In this document: positions 7,236 to 15,264 of the stretch, piece by piece
Position numbering within the stretch: the stretch's first letter is position 1
How the letters are laid out: every line of letters starts with the position of its first letter
NCBI GenBank assembly: GCA_031271905.1
Contig: JAISUT010000062.1
Span: forward strand, 1 to 33,095
Direction: 5' to 3'
Length of the DNA stretch: 33,095 nt
DNA from: Acidobacteriota bacterium
GTDB lineage: Bacteria > Acidobacteriota > UBA6911
Notes under the pieces: model-generated
The model's database searches: none
What the model saw: the letters and a program-made list of their open reading frames with translations, nothing else
What the model was told of the DNA's origin: nothing
Made by a program: the position numbers and the translations under genes

Positions 7236-8339
7236 CTACTTCACGATCTGGATCTTGTCCGACCAGCCGTCTTCGAAGTTGCTCCAGCCCGAGTTCATGC
7301 CGTAGGGGCATCGCTGCAGGACGGCCTCGATGCGTCGGATCTGGCCATTCTCGATCTTGAACAGCTCGGCGATCTGCCATGTCCACGGGGCGACCGGGCC
7401 GCCGACGACTTCGCGCCCGCCAGGCGCCGTGGCGTGGCGGGTCTTGCCCGCCGCATGGTCGAAGAATCCGAAGGCGAAGACGATGCCGTGCTCGCGGTCT
7501 ACGGCGACGAAACGGCGGTCGCGGATGCGGGTCACGAAATAGAGCAACCCGGACTCGAACTGCTCCTTGCACCCCCAGGCCGACGAATAGGTCATGGAGG
7601 TCTTGGGGTCGGGACGCGTCACGCCGGGGGGCAGGGGGGTGTTGGTGGACTGCATCCCGTTCTCCAGCCGGTCACAGTCGTCGGTGAAGGGGTAGTCGCC
7701 CTTGCCGTCGTTCTTCTGCATGCCGGTGAAATACTTGTTCGCGACGGTGATCAGCTCCTCGCGCGAGGGCCGCTCCGCCTCGGGGATGACCTCCCTGTAG
7801 ACGGCGTGCGGCTCGACGCCCTTTTCGATGCTGGCGGCCGCCGGGGGCATGTTGGTCCCCATGCCGCTGTCGGCGCGGATCACCAGTTGCTCGGCCTCGG
7901 TGATGCGGTCGTCCACGATCTTCAGGCGCAGGGCGACCGCGACAGGGTCGCCGCCCTTGGACATGTCGTCGGCCTCCTCGCGCGCCGTGCCGATGAATGC
8001 GACCTGGTTGGTTTCGACGTCGGGCACGTAGAACTTGTAGGTTCCCTTGCCCACCATGCTGGACCAAAGCCCCTCGTCGCCCAGCGGCAACTCCACGCCG
8101 TTCTCAGTGAAGCGCACCGTGGCGGCGAACAGCTCCGGGCTGACGGTGTGCGCGAGCATCGCGTCCATGTACTTGTCCACGAAGCCGTTCAGATCCTCGG
8201 CCGTGTACTGCTTCGCCTGGGCGGGCTGCCCGGACGACGCGGAGTCCGTCTCGGTCGTCGCAGGCTTCTGGCACGCGGCGAGAAGCAACAGCGACGAAAC
8301 GGCGGCGATCAACAATACGGCTCTCTTTCGTATCATCAT
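7236..8339 (-). CDS. Lipoprotein of unknown function upstream of the selenoprotein
   Basis: A 367-residue protein with a clear lipoprotein signal: VLLIAAVSSLLLLAAC, lipobox LLAAC ending near residue 23, then a Thr/Ser/Gln-rich linker. The mature part seems to hold two related alpha+beta halves of the NTF2/SnoaL-like type, with a C-terminal motif QIRRIEAVLQRCPYGMNSGW. That ending reminds me of the DUF8021 family, a recollection rather than a search result. Cysteines at CDRL, WGCKE and QRCPYG are candidates for disulfide or metal contacts. It shares strand with the selenoprotein 167 bases downstream, so the two may be one transcript and act together outside the inner membrane. The start may be ATG 8339 or, for better spacing from GGGGGA, ATG 8336. 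The preceding 8340-8460 is unusually AT-rich and probably holds the promoter. Confidence 0.75.
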   Translation of the reverse strand: MMIRKRAVLLIAAVSSLLLLAACQKPATTETDSASSGQPAQAKQYTAEDLNGFVDKYMDAMLAHTVSPELFAATVRFTENGVELPLGDEGLWSSMVGKGTYKFYVPDVETNQVAFIGTAREEADDMSKGGDPVAVALRLKIVDDRITEAEQLVIRADSGMGTNMPPAAASIEKGVEPHAVYREVIPEAERPSREELITVANKYFTGMQKNDGKGDYPFTDDCDRLENGMQSTNTPLPPGVTRPDPKTSMTYSSAWGCKEQFESGLLYFVTRIRDRRFVAVDREHGIVFAFGFFDHAAGKTRHATAPGGREVVGGPVAPWTWQIAELFKIENGQIRRIEAVLQRCPYGMNSGWSNFEDGWSDKIQIVK

Positions 8340-8523
8340 TCCCCCTTTTCCATATATGGTTGCACCCTATCGTTCAAAACTCACTGCCGCGCCTATCATA
8401 GACCAGAAAGAATCCGAATTCGTTATTTTTCCTTTGATTTTTTGGTGATTTTTTTGACCGGCGCCGCAAGCCCCCCCGCCCCGCCGCCGATGCGGCGCAC
8501 CCAGGCATGGGAGAGGCGTCGCG

Positions 8524-9219
8524 CTACGGGCGGGCCTCGCCGCAAGCGATGGTTTGGACGAAGCCGTCGCCGGAAGTCCAGACGCCCGGGAAAATCCGCC
8601 CGGTTTGCAGGCAATGGCCGCGCCAGCGGTTCCACCCGTCAGGGCGCGCAAACGGCTCGACCTCGACGACCACGCTGCGCGTGTCGCGGCGCAAGCCTTC
8701 CCGCAGGGCCTTCAGCACGCTCTCTTTCGCGCTCCAGACCAGGTTGGCGACAAGGGCTTCGCGCTCCGGGGCGGCGGCGGCGAGCCGCCCGATCGCCTCG
8801 ACCTCCGCAGGGGTGAAAAAATCGGCGACCATGGCGTCGCTGCGCGGCGCGACCGCCTCGATGTCGCAACCGAGCGCGACCGCGTCAGGGGCGGCGCAAC
8901 AGAAGCCCCTGCCCCCGGCATGGCTGATGGAGATCGACACCCCCGCCGGCCCGCCTTGGAAGAACGCTTCGGGCGCGCCCGCCCCCGCCGCCCCCTCCCC
9001 GACGGCGCATATCTCGATCTGGTCGAGCGCCGCGTCAGGGGGGAGCCCCCACCGCCCGCGCAACAGCATTTTCGCCGTCCAGCGCCCCAGACGCCAGTCG
9101 TCGCGCCGCTTGGGGAAGCGCAAGCCCGCCAAGAACTCGCGTTCGCCGACGCCCAGCCATCCGTCGCCGCCGGGGACGTCGGCGAGGTTTTGCGTGAGGA
9201 AGCGTATGGAGTCGAACAT
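8524..9219 (-). CDS. 4'-phosphopantetheinyl transferase (Sfp type)
   Basis: This enzyme moves the phosphopantetheine arm of CoA onto carrier proteins (ACP, PCP or similar). The 231-residue protein has the family motifs: substrate-side FLAGLRFPKRRDDWRLGR-TAK near residue 30, VSISISHAGG, Mg-binding GCDIEAV, and WSAKESVLKAL with the catalytic Glu-Lys. I chose ATG 9219; a longer frame to 9537 would overlap the DUF3343 gene and encode non-conserved sequence. No good ribosome site is seen, so it may be translationally coupled to the gene ending 35 bases upstream. No fatty acid, polyketide or NRPS partner is in the window, so its carrier protein is unknown. Confidence 0.85.
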   Translation of the reverse strand: MFDSIRFLTQNLADVPGGDGWLGVGEREFLAGLRFPKRRDDWRLGRWTAKMLLRGRWGLPPDAALDQIEICAVGEGAAGAGAPEAFFQGGPAGVSISISHAGGRGFCCAAPDAVALGCDIEAVAPRSDAMVADFFTPAEVEAIGRLAAAAPEREALVANLVWSAKESVLKALREGLRRDTRSVVVEVEPFARPDGWNRWRGHCLQTGRIFPGVWTSGDGFVQTIACGEARP

Positions 9220-9254
9220 AGGGGGAAGTGTCCGGGAGACGCCCGTCGGAGGCT

Positions 9255-9512
9255 TCAGTGCGTCGGCTTGTCCGTGGCGGGCAGCGGATGGATGGAGTCG
9301 AACGGGACGCCGCCCCGTCCCAGCAACTCCCGCAGGCGCCCCTCTTCGCCCCAGTCGAAACGGATGGCGACGCCGCAGTCGCTGGAAAGCTGGCGCGGGA
9401 CGGGGATCAACTTGATCTTGACCCTTTCGCGCAGCAACGCCTTCTCGGCCTTCAACGCCGCCGAGTTGGTGTGAAACAGGATGACGCCGTATGCGTCGGG
9501 AGCCCCGTCCAT
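9255..9512 (-). CDS. DUF3343 protein (putative Se/S carrier-like)
   Basis: A small soluble protein of 85 residues from ATG 9512, which has GGGGA at good spacing; upstream Met codons to 9557 add non-conserved residues. It matches the DUF3343 family: AYGVILFHTNSAALKAEK at the N-terminus, then IKLIPVPR-LSSDCGVAIRFDW with a single conserved Cys. Pfam labels this family a putative Se/S carrier, and the domain is found fused to or beside YedF, a selenium-metabolism protein; both points are from memory. It lies upstream of the phosphopantetheinyl transferase and about 2 kb from the UGA-containing gene on the same strand. A role in delivering selenium or sulfur is inference. Confidence 0.75.
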   Translation of the reverse strand: MDGAPDAYGVILFHTNSAALKAEKALLRERVKIKLIPVPRQLSSDCGVAIRFDWGEEGRLRELLGRGGVPFDSIHPLPATDKPTH

Positions 9513-9586
9513 GATTCCCCGTCCGATGACCGTCCAACCGCGCAACCCCGCCATCATACTGTGTTGGATTGCCTTGGACGGTGTGT

Positions 9587-9663
9587 TGGTGGGCCCAGAG
9601 GGACTTGAACCCCCGACCCGCAGATTATGAGTCAGCTGCTCTAACCAACTGAGCTATGGGCCC
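9587..9663 (-). tRNA. tRNA with CAU anticodon (Ile2 or elongator Met)
   Basis: The cloverleaf starts GGGCCCA at 9663, with D arm GCTC...GAGC, anticodon loop CTCATAA (CAU), T arm GTCGGGGGTTCAAGTC region, acceptor TGGGCCC, A73 and encoded CCA (9589-9587). The acceptor and A73 resemble tRNA-Ile2, read after C34 lysidination by TilS, but Met cannot be excluded. The anticodon stem GCTGA/TCTGC has a central T-T mismatch. Confidence 0.88.
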
Positions 9664-9678
9664 ACGAAATTCCGGGTT

Positions 9679-9707
9679 AAGGTAACACGTTACCCCCCGG
9701 CGGTAAA
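9679..9707 (-). promoter_or_regulatory. Promoter of the CAU tRNA
   Basis: Minus-strand TTTACC (9707-9702), 17-base spacer, TACCTT (9684-9679), 15 bases before the tRNA 5' end. The -10 is followed by AA as in the tRNA-Val promoter. A perfect palindrome GGTAACACGTTACC (9681-9694) overlaps the -10 and spacer and could be an operator. Confidence 0.5.
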
Positions 9708-9777
9708 GCGCGAATCTTCGCTCCAGGCGCTCCCAGGCGCTCCGCCGCCTGAGGACACCATCGCTTCACGGGGGCGC

Positions 9778-9808
9778 GGGGGCGCACTCCGCCTTGAAGC
9801 GCGCCCCC
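9778..9808. terminator. GC-rich hairpin after the HTH regulator gene
   Basis: GGGGGCGC (9778-9785) pairs with GCGCCCCC (9801-9808) around a 15-base loop, 36 bases past the stop at 9845. There is no U-run, so terminator activity is doubtful. Confidence 0.35.
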
Positions 9809-9844
9809 TGCGCCTTGGCTTGCCCAAAGAACCGATGCGGATGG

Positions 9845-10957
9845 CTAGATCAGGCGGTCGCCCGCGATGCGGGTGTCGTATCCGCCCAGCCCTTCCAACT
9901 CCCGCCTGAACGCCGTGCGCCCCAAGGTGTCCAGCAACACCTGCACGCCGGGGTGGTTCAGGTTCTGCTTGCGGATGACCAGATCGTAGCGCTCGCGCTC
10001 CAACATGATGAAATCAAGCCCGAAGATGCAAGCCGCCGTCTTGGTCGCCAGACAACAGTCCGCCACGCCGGTCTTCACCTGCCACGCCGCAGGCAGATGG
10101 CCGGCGGCGACGTTGCCATATCCCTTGACGCGCTGCGGAGAGACGCCGTTTTGCTTCAGATGGGAGTCGAGCATCTGGCGGATGCCGGAACCGGGTTCGC
10201 GGTTGACGATGCTCACGTCCTTGCGCGCCATGTCGGCGACAGTCCGAATGCCCTTCGGGTTCCCTCGCGCGACCACGATGCCCTCCTCCCAGAATGCGTA
10301 GGAGATCACCGCCACGGAACCCTTCGGGAAATTCTTGCGCACGGCGGGGAGGTTCGACTCGCCGGTCGCCTCGTCGCGCAGATGGGAGCCCGCCACATGC
10401 ACCAGTGATTTTTTCAGCAGCTCCAACGATTGCGAGCTGTTGCGGTAGGCGACCACCGCCTCCACCCCCTCGCGTTGCAGGTGGCGCAATAAAACGGAGA
10501 TGCCCGGGTCGCAACCGGCGATCAGGAGGCGCTTGTGGAACATCTTCTCGTCGTTGAAAAACTGCACCCGCGCCTTGCCGGAGCGCTTCCCCGCATCCAG
10601 CAACACCGCGTCCGCAGGCGGCAGGCCCCATTCGATCGGAGTCGGCAACATCGCCACCAGGCGTTTGTCCACTTCGCAAAGTTGCACCGGCACCCCTGGT
10701 TGCGGCTCCTGTTCGGAAGGCATCAGCTCCGCGACCTCGACCGTCGCCGGGGCGTCGTCGGACTCCAAACGGAACAGCTCCTCCACCGTCACGTCCAGCA
10801 CATGCGCCAGCTTCAACGCCACGACGGTGTTCGGCACATACAACCCGGTCTCCATCGCATAGATCGTCTGCCTGGTCACATTGATCTTCTTCGACAGCTC
10901 TATCGCCGACAATCCCCGCTTCTGCCTGTAGTGCGCCAAGTTGTTTCCAACGGTCAT
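9845..10957 (-). CDS. HTH regulator with periplasmic-binding-protein-like domain
   Basis: A 370-residue one-component regulator. Residues 1-66 form an XRE-type helix-turn-helix (LAHYRQKRGLSAIELSKKI, VTRQTIYAME, NTVVALKLAHVLDVTVEELF). The rest resembles a type II periplasmic-binding fold as in molybdate/tungstate or LysR ligand domains: CDPGISVLLRHL, VAVISYAFWEEGIVVARGNPKGI, IVNREPGSGIRQMLDSHL, GVADCCLATKTAA. Such fusions often sense oxyanions such as molybdate, which is a family-level expectation, not shown here. ATG 10957 follows AAGGGGTGG; longer starts are possible. It is separated from zapA by 151 bases with an extended -10 promoter, so it is probably transcribed independently. Its targets are unknown; the tRNA and DUF3343 genes are the nearest downstream. 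Confidence 0.8.
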   Translation of the reverse strand: MTVGNNLAHYRQKRGLSAIELSKKINVTRQTIYAMETGLYVPNTVVALKLAHVLDVTVEELFRLESDDAPATVEVAELMPSEQEPQPGVPVQLCEVDKRLVAMLPTPIEWGLPPADAVLLDAGKRSGKARVQFFNDEKMFHKRLLIAGCDPGISVLLRHLQREGVEAVVAYRNSSQSLELLKKSLVHVAGSHLRDEATGESNLPAVRKNFPKGSVAVISYAFWEEGIVVARGNPKGIRTVADMARKDVSIVNREPGSGIRQMLDSHLKQNGVSPQRVKGYGNVAAGHLPAAWQVKTGVADCCLATKTAACIFGLDFIMLERERYDLVIRKQNLNHPGVQVLLDTLGRTAFRRELEGLGGYDTRIAGDRLI

Positions 10958-11024
10958 TTCCACCCCTTTGCATTTGACACTTGTAATCGCCGTTTCCATC
11001 ACCCCTAACTCCAAGATGACGCTG

Positions 11025-11033
11025 ATTGTAGCA
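11025..11033 (-). promoter_or_regulatory. Extended -10 promoter for the HTH regulator
   Basis: Minus-strand TG-C-TACAAT (11033-11025) matches an extended -10 (TGnTATAAT, one mismatch). It lies about 68 bases before the chosen start. No clear -35 is seen. Confidence 0.45.
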
Positions 11034-11108
11034 CGACATGACAGCCGATTGCACGGATTGCGAGCCAATCGACCGCAGGCGATCGACCGCAACGGCCGTC
11101 CCGAGGCG

Positions 11109-11420
11109 TCAATCCGACGCCCCTTGGGAAAAAAGGCGCTCCAACATGGCTATGCAAGCGGTGGAGCGTTTGCCGACCGCTTCGTCCAGCCTCGCCGTCT
11201 CGTCCTTGGCGCGGCTCACGTCGTCGGCGATGCTCAGCGCCGCCAAGACCGCCACCTTGAGGGTGTCCACCGCGCCCGTGGCGGCGGCGACATCGCGCAT
11301 CCGCTTGTCCACAAGGGCGCAGATCGCCTTGAGGCGCGCCGGATCGCCATCCGTGCGTAGAACGTACTCTCGGTCGTAGATGCGGGCGCTGACGGATTTC
11401 GGTTCCTGCGGCTCGCTCAT
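11109..11420 (-). CDS. zapA: Cell division protein ZapA
   Basis: A 103-residue FtsZ-associated protein that bundles FtsZ filaments at midcell. The N-terminal half has the ZapA signature: VSARIYDREYVLRTDGDPARLKAICALVDKRMRD. The C-terminal half is a helix (LKVAVLAALSIADDVSRAKDE) of the kind that makes the coiled-coil dimer. It is the last gene of the thrS-to-zapA run, 122 bases after the ZapB-like gene on the same strand. The gap 11421-11542 shows no further gene. Confidence 0.9.
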   Translation of the reverse strand: MSEPQEPKSVSARIYDREYVLRTDGDPARLKAICALVDKRMRDVAAATGAVDTLKVAVLAALSIADDVSRAKDETARLDEAVGKRSTACIAMLERLFSQGASD

Positions 11421-11542
11421 GTCTTCGTATCCCCGGCCTCCGCTCCCGGACTCGCATGTCCGCCGCCCGCCCCGACGCCAGATGCGTCGATTGGAAGCGG
11501 CGGCGGGAAAAATTGGAAGTGAACGACGAAAACCGGCCCCCC

Positions 11543-12013
11543 CTACTTCACGCCTTTTCCGCCGTCGCCGCCGTCGTCATACAAGGCCGCGACCATCGAT
11601 TTCAGGTTCTCCATGCGTTTGCGCATCTCCTCGCGCTCTTTTTCAAACTTCGCCAGCACGTCCAACAGCTCGGTCTCGCTCTGGTCCTTCGTCTCCAACC
11701 GCTCCTTCAGGTCGGCGATCTCGCCCTGCAACGGCTCGACCGCCTTGGCCTTCTCCGCCAACGCGACGTTCTCCGCGCGCAACGCATCGCCAACCCCGGA
11801 CAGGCTCCGCACCTGCTCCCGCAGACGCCCGTTTTCGGCGAGCGCCGCCTCCGCGCCCGCCGCCGCAGACTTCAATGCGGCGTTCTCCGCGCGCAGGGAC
11901 GCCGTCTCTTTGCGCAGCGCCTTGAATTCCTCGACCGCGCGGAAAATCTTGTCTTCCAGATGGCCGAACCGCTCCAGCCCCGCCGGCACCCATTGCAATT
12001 TCGTATCACCCAT
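11543..12013 (-). CDS. ZapB-like coiled-coil cell division protein
   Basis: A 156-residue protein that is almost entirely a predicted coiled coil from about residue 15 to 145: heptads through HLEDKIFRAVEEFKALRKETASLRAE and repeated LRAEN and KERLE blocks. This composition and its place between pheT and zapA fit the ZapB-like family that bridges ZapA-bound FtsZ rings to other factors. Coiled coils align poorly, so the name rests on context as much as sequence. The ATG at 12013 is 2 bases after the pheT stop (12016), so translation is likely coupled. It ends in an Asp/Gly/Lys-rich tail. Confidence 0.7.
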   Translation of the reverse strand: MGDTKLQWVPAGLERFGHLEDKIFRAVEEFKALRKETASLRAENAALKSAAAGAEAALAENGRLREQVRSLSGVGDALRAENVALAEKAKAVEPLQGEIADLKERLETKDQSETELLDVLAKFEKEREEMRKRMENLKSMVAALYDDGGDGGKGVK

Positions 12014-12015
12014 GG

Positions 12016-14094
12016 CTATCTAAGTCCCGCCCCGTGTTTTGTGGTCAAAAATGCCGTGACGGCATTCATGAACTCTTGGATGCGTTCTATTGTAAGCGTT
12101 TTTCCCCGGTCTAGGAAGGTCAGCCGCAAAGTCAGGCTCACCTTCCCCTCGGGTATCTTCTCGCCCTCGTAGACGTCGATGAGCCGCACCCCCGTCAATT
12201 CCGCGATCCCCAGCCCCTCGACGCCCGTGCGCACCTCATGGAACGCGAGTTCCTTGCCGACCACGATGGAAAGGTCGCGCTCCGCCTGCGGCAACTTGGG
12301 CAACGGCGCGTAGACGACGGGTGCGAACGCCTTGGGTGCAAGGCGCTCCAAGTCGATTTCGGCCAAAAGCACCGGCTGGCGCAGCTTGAACTTCTCCCGC
12401 AACGCCGGGGCCAGCGTCCCCAAAACGCCCACGGCTTCCCCGCCCGCCTTGACGCAGGCTGCGTCCGCGCCGTCCAGCCACGGGACGCCCCCTTGCAACG
12501 GCTCGACGGAGACGTCACGCACCCGGAGCCGTTGCAGCAGCGCCTCGACCACCCCCTTCATGTGGTAGAACGTGTAGGCTTGCTCGCCGCTCGCCCAGTT
12601 GGCGTCGTAAAAGCCTCCGGTGCCGAGGACGCCCAGCGCATTCCTCTCCGAAGGGACGCCCCCCGCGCCCGGGAAATAGGTCTTGCCGACCTCGAACAGC
12701 CGGACGTCGCGCCGGCTGAAGTTGAAGTTGCGCCGCGCCGCGCGCACCAAGCCCGCCGCGAGGGTCGTGCGCATGTATTTGGTCTCCTCGGTCAGGGGGT
12801 TGCGCACCGCGACGCGGCCGCCGCCTTCCGCCGCAGCCTGCGCGCCCGTAGCGGCCGGGGGGAACTCCAGATGGTCGGCTTCGGCGGCGAAGCTGAGGTT
12901 GACCGCCTCGGAGTGGCCGTAGCCGCACAGCGCCTCGCGGACGGCGTTCTCCAGCACATAGACCGGGGAGTGGCAGCCTGCGGTGGGCGCGGGCGGCAAG
13001 GTCGCCGGGATGTTGTCGTAGCCGTAAAAGCGCGCCAGCTCCTCCACAAGGTCGGCTTCCAGCTCCATGTCCGCGCGGAACGTCGGGCAGAGCACGTCCC
13101 AGGCCCCCTCGCCCCTCTTCTCCAGCGCGAACCCCAGCTTTCCGAGCGTCGCCTCGACGAAGTCGTCGGAGAGCTCCACCCCCAGCAACGACGCGGCGCG
13201 CCGCCTGTCGAGCGGGATGGCGACCGGGGCCTTGGGCGCGGGGTAGACGTCCTTCAAGCCCCCCGCGACGCGCCCCCCGGCGAGTTGCTCGACCAAGTAT
13301 GCGGCGCGCGCGACCGCCGCGACGGTGCAGTCCCAGTCCGCCCCGCGCTCGAAGCGGTACGCCGCCTCGGTCGAAAGCCCCAGGCGCCGTGAGGTGCGCC
13401 GGATGGAGGCGGGTTGGAAATACGCCGCCTCGATCAGGATGCGCGACGTGCCGGGGGCGATCTCCGAATCGAGGCCGCCCATGACCCCCGCGATGGCGAC
13501 AGCCCCCTCGCCGTCGTTGATCATCAACATGTCGCCGTCCAGCTTGCGCTCCACGCCGTCGAGGGTCTGGAACGCCGCGCCGGGCGTGGCGCGGCGCACG
13601 ACGACCTTCCCGCCGCGCAACCGGTCGAAGTCGAAGGCGTGCAGCGGATGGCCTGTTTCGAGCAGGACGTAGTTGGTCACGTCCACCACGTTGTTGAGAG
13701 GGCGCATCCCCGCCGCCTCCAACCGCCGCCGCATCCACTCCGGCGAGGGCCCCACATTCACCCCGTCCATGACCACGCCCGTGTAACGGGGGCACAGCTC
13801 CGGGTCGGCGATTTCGATGGCGAACGGGACCCTTTCCCCGCCGGTCTTCAAATCCCCCTTCGCCGGCGGCTTGCGGAGCTGACGGCCGTAGAGCGCCGCC
13901 ACCTCCCGCGCCATGCCGACGTGGCTCAGGCAGTCGGGGCGGTTGGACGTGACCTCGACGTCCAGCACCACGTCGCCCCCGAGGGCGTCTATCGACTCCA
14001 CCAGGAGCCCTTGCATCGAGAGGTCGGCCTTGAGCCTTTCCGGGCTTTCCGGCAGATCGACGTATTCTTTAAGCCATTCAATGCTGATTTTCAT
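12016..14094 (-). CDS. pheT: Phenylalanyl-tRNA synthetase beta subunit, short form lacking the EMAP-type domain
   Basis: The beta chain of the alpha2-beta2 enzyme that charges tRNA-Phe; this subunit binds tRNA and edits Tyr. At 692 residues it is about 100 shorter than the usual near-800. The sequence goes from MKISIEWLKEYVDL-ESPERL straight to the B1 block DVEVTSNRPDCLSHVGMAREVAALYG near residue 45, so the OB-fold tRNA-binding domain normally inserted there is missing. The B3/B4 editing region (GVMGGLDSEI, EAAYFQPASIRRTSRRLGLSTEA--RFERG), B5, the catalytic-like core and the C-terminal ferredoxin-like anticodon-binding domain (PLPKLPQAERDLSIVV) are present. It starts 15 bases after pheS, with GGAG 9 bases upstream. 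Confidence 0.93.
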   Translation of the reverse strand: MKISIEWLKEYVDLPESPERLKADLSMQGLLVESIDALGGDVVLDVEVTSNRPDCLSHVGMAREVAALYGRQLRKPPAKGDLKTGGERVPFAIEIADPELCPRYTGVVMDGVNVGPSPEWMRRRLEAAGMRPLNNVVDVTNYVLLETGHPLHAFDFDRLRGGKVVVRRATPGAAFQTLDGVERKLDGDMLMINDGEGAVAIAGVMGGLDSEIAPGTSRILIEAAYFQPASIRRTSRRLGLSTEAAYRFERGADWDCTVAAVARAAYLVEQLAGGRVAGGLKDVYPAPKAPVAIPLDRRRAASLLGVELSDDFVEATLGKLGFALEKRGEGAWDVLCPTFRADMELEADLVEELARFYGYDNIPATLPPAPTAGCHSPVYVLENAVREALCGYGHSEAVNLSFAAEADHLEFPPAATGAQAAAEGGGRVAVRNPLTEETKYMRTTLAAGLVRAARRNFNFSRRDVRLFEVGKTYFPGAGGVPSERNALGVLGTGGFYDANWASGEQAYTFYHMKGVVEALLQRLRVRDVSVEPLQGGVPWLDGADAACVKAGGEAVGVLGTLAPALREKFKLRQPVLLAEIDLERLAPKAFAPVVYAPLPKLPQAERDLSIVVGKELAFHEVRTGVEGLGIAELTGVRLIDVYEGEKIPEGKVSLTLRLTFLDRGKTLTIERIQEFMNAVTAFLTTKHGAGLR

Positions 14095-14109
14095 CGGGGG
14101 GAGCTCCGG

Positions 14110-15126
14110 TCAGAATTGTTGCAGGAAGCGCAAGTCGTTCTCGAAAAAGAGGCGGATGTCGTCCACGCCGTACTTCAAGATCGCCACCCGGTCGATGCCC
14201 ATGCCCCAGGCGAAGCCCGAGTAGACGCCATCGTCGACACCCGACATGCGCAGCACCTTGGGGTGGATCATCCCCGCGCCCAGTATCTCGATCCAGCCGC
14301 TCCCCTTGCAGGTGGGGCAGCCCTTGCCGCCGCAGAAGATGCAACCGATGTCAACCTCCGCCCCCGGCTCCACGAACGGGAAGAAGCCGGGGCGCAGGCG
14401 CATCTTGACCTCCCGTCCGAAGACGCGCTGCAAGAAGACGCCCAGGGTCCCCTTCAGGTCGCCCATCGTCAAGCCCTTCTCGACCGCGACCACGTCCACC
14501 TGGTAGAACATCGGGGAGTGGGTGGCGTCGAACGGGTCGCGGCGGTAGACCTTGCCGGTGCTGATGGCGCGCACGGGCGGCGTCGCGCCCTCCAGCGAAT
14601 GGGGTTGCACCGAGGAGCAGTGCGTGCGCAAAAGGACGGTGTCGTCGAAATAGAACGTGTCCTGGGCGTCGCGCGCCGGGTGGTTGCGCGGCATGTTCAG
14701 CGCCTCGAAATTGTAGTAGTCGGTCTCGATCTCCGGCAGGTTGCGGATCTGGAACCCCATGCCCACGAAGATCTGCTCGATCTCGGCTTGCAGGCGTTTT
14801 ATGGGATGCGCGCTGCCGGACGCCAGCGGGAAGCCGGGACGGGTCACGTCCAGCGGCATCCCCCGCCCCGACGCCTCCGCAGCCTTGGCCGTTTGCAGGA
14901 GCCCTTCAAGGCGGCCCTCCACCAGCGTCCGCAACTCGTTCATCTTCTGCCCGAAGAGCGGCCGCTCCTCTTTGGGCAGCGTCCGGAGCCGCTTCATCGC
15001 GGCGGTGATGGCGCCGCCTTCCCGCGCGAGGTACTTGTCCCGCACAGCCTTCCAGGACTCCGCGTCCGTTATGGCGGCGCAATCCCGCTCGAACCCCTGG
15101 CGCAACTCTTCGAAGGTGTCGCTCAT
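14110..15126 (-). CDS. pheS: Phenylalanyl-tRNA synthetase alpha subunit
   Basis: The catalytic class II chain of PheRS (338 residues from ATG 15126, chosen because GAGG lies 5 bases upstream; an upstream ATG at 15153 would add nine residues). An N-terminal coiled-coil arm (residues 1-85) is followed by the catalytic core: HPIKRLQAEIEQIFVGMGF, motif 2 region RTHCSSVQPHSL and KVYRRDPFDATHSPMFYQ, and motif 3 GFAWGMGIDRVAILKYG. A CIFC-GKGCPTC cluster near residue 270 looks like the zinc-knuckle insertion found in many bacterial PheS. It pairs with PheT downstream. Confidence 0.95.
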   Translation of the reverse strand: MSDTFEELRQGFERDCAAITDAESWKAVRDKYLAREGGAITAAMKRLRTLPKEERPLFGQKMNELRTLVEGRLEGLLQTAKAAEASGRGMPLDVTRPGFPLASGSAHPIKRLQAEIEQIFVGMGFQIRNLPEIETDYYNFEALNMPRNHPARDAQDTFYFDDTVLLRTHCSSVQPHSLEGATPPVRAISTGKVYRRDPFDATHSPMFYQVDVVAVEKGLTMGDLKGTLGVFLQRVFGREVKMRLRPGFFPFVEPGAEVDIGCIFCGGKGCPTCKGSGWIEILGAGMIHPKVLRMSGVDDGVYSGFAWGMGIDRVAILKYGVDDIRLFFENDLRFLQQF

Positions 15127-15264
15127 ATCGACCTCATGGATGAAGGCATGCAAAGGCGCCCGCGAAACGCCGACGCGGCCCGCCCGCAGGCACCCATAAA
15201 AAGAAACGCCCGACGTGACGGCGCACCCCGGGCGTGACTATAAGGTTTCTGCCTGAGACCGGCG

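Noticed and set aside
8350-8359. Perfect palindrome CCATATATGG before the lipoprotein gene
   Set aside because: Short AT-rich palindrome with no second copy in the window; no basis to call an operator.
8395-8400. TATGAT -10 box for the lipoprotein gene
   Set aside because: No matching -35 at 16-18 bases; AT-rich context makes chance matches likely.
10958-11108. 6S RNA downstream of zapA, as in enterobacteria
   Set aside because: The gap is only 151 bases and shows no long near-complementary bubble structure.
15127-15153. Upstream Met as pheS start
   Set aside because: The ATG at 15126 has a properly spaced GAGG and matches the usual PheS N-terminus better.
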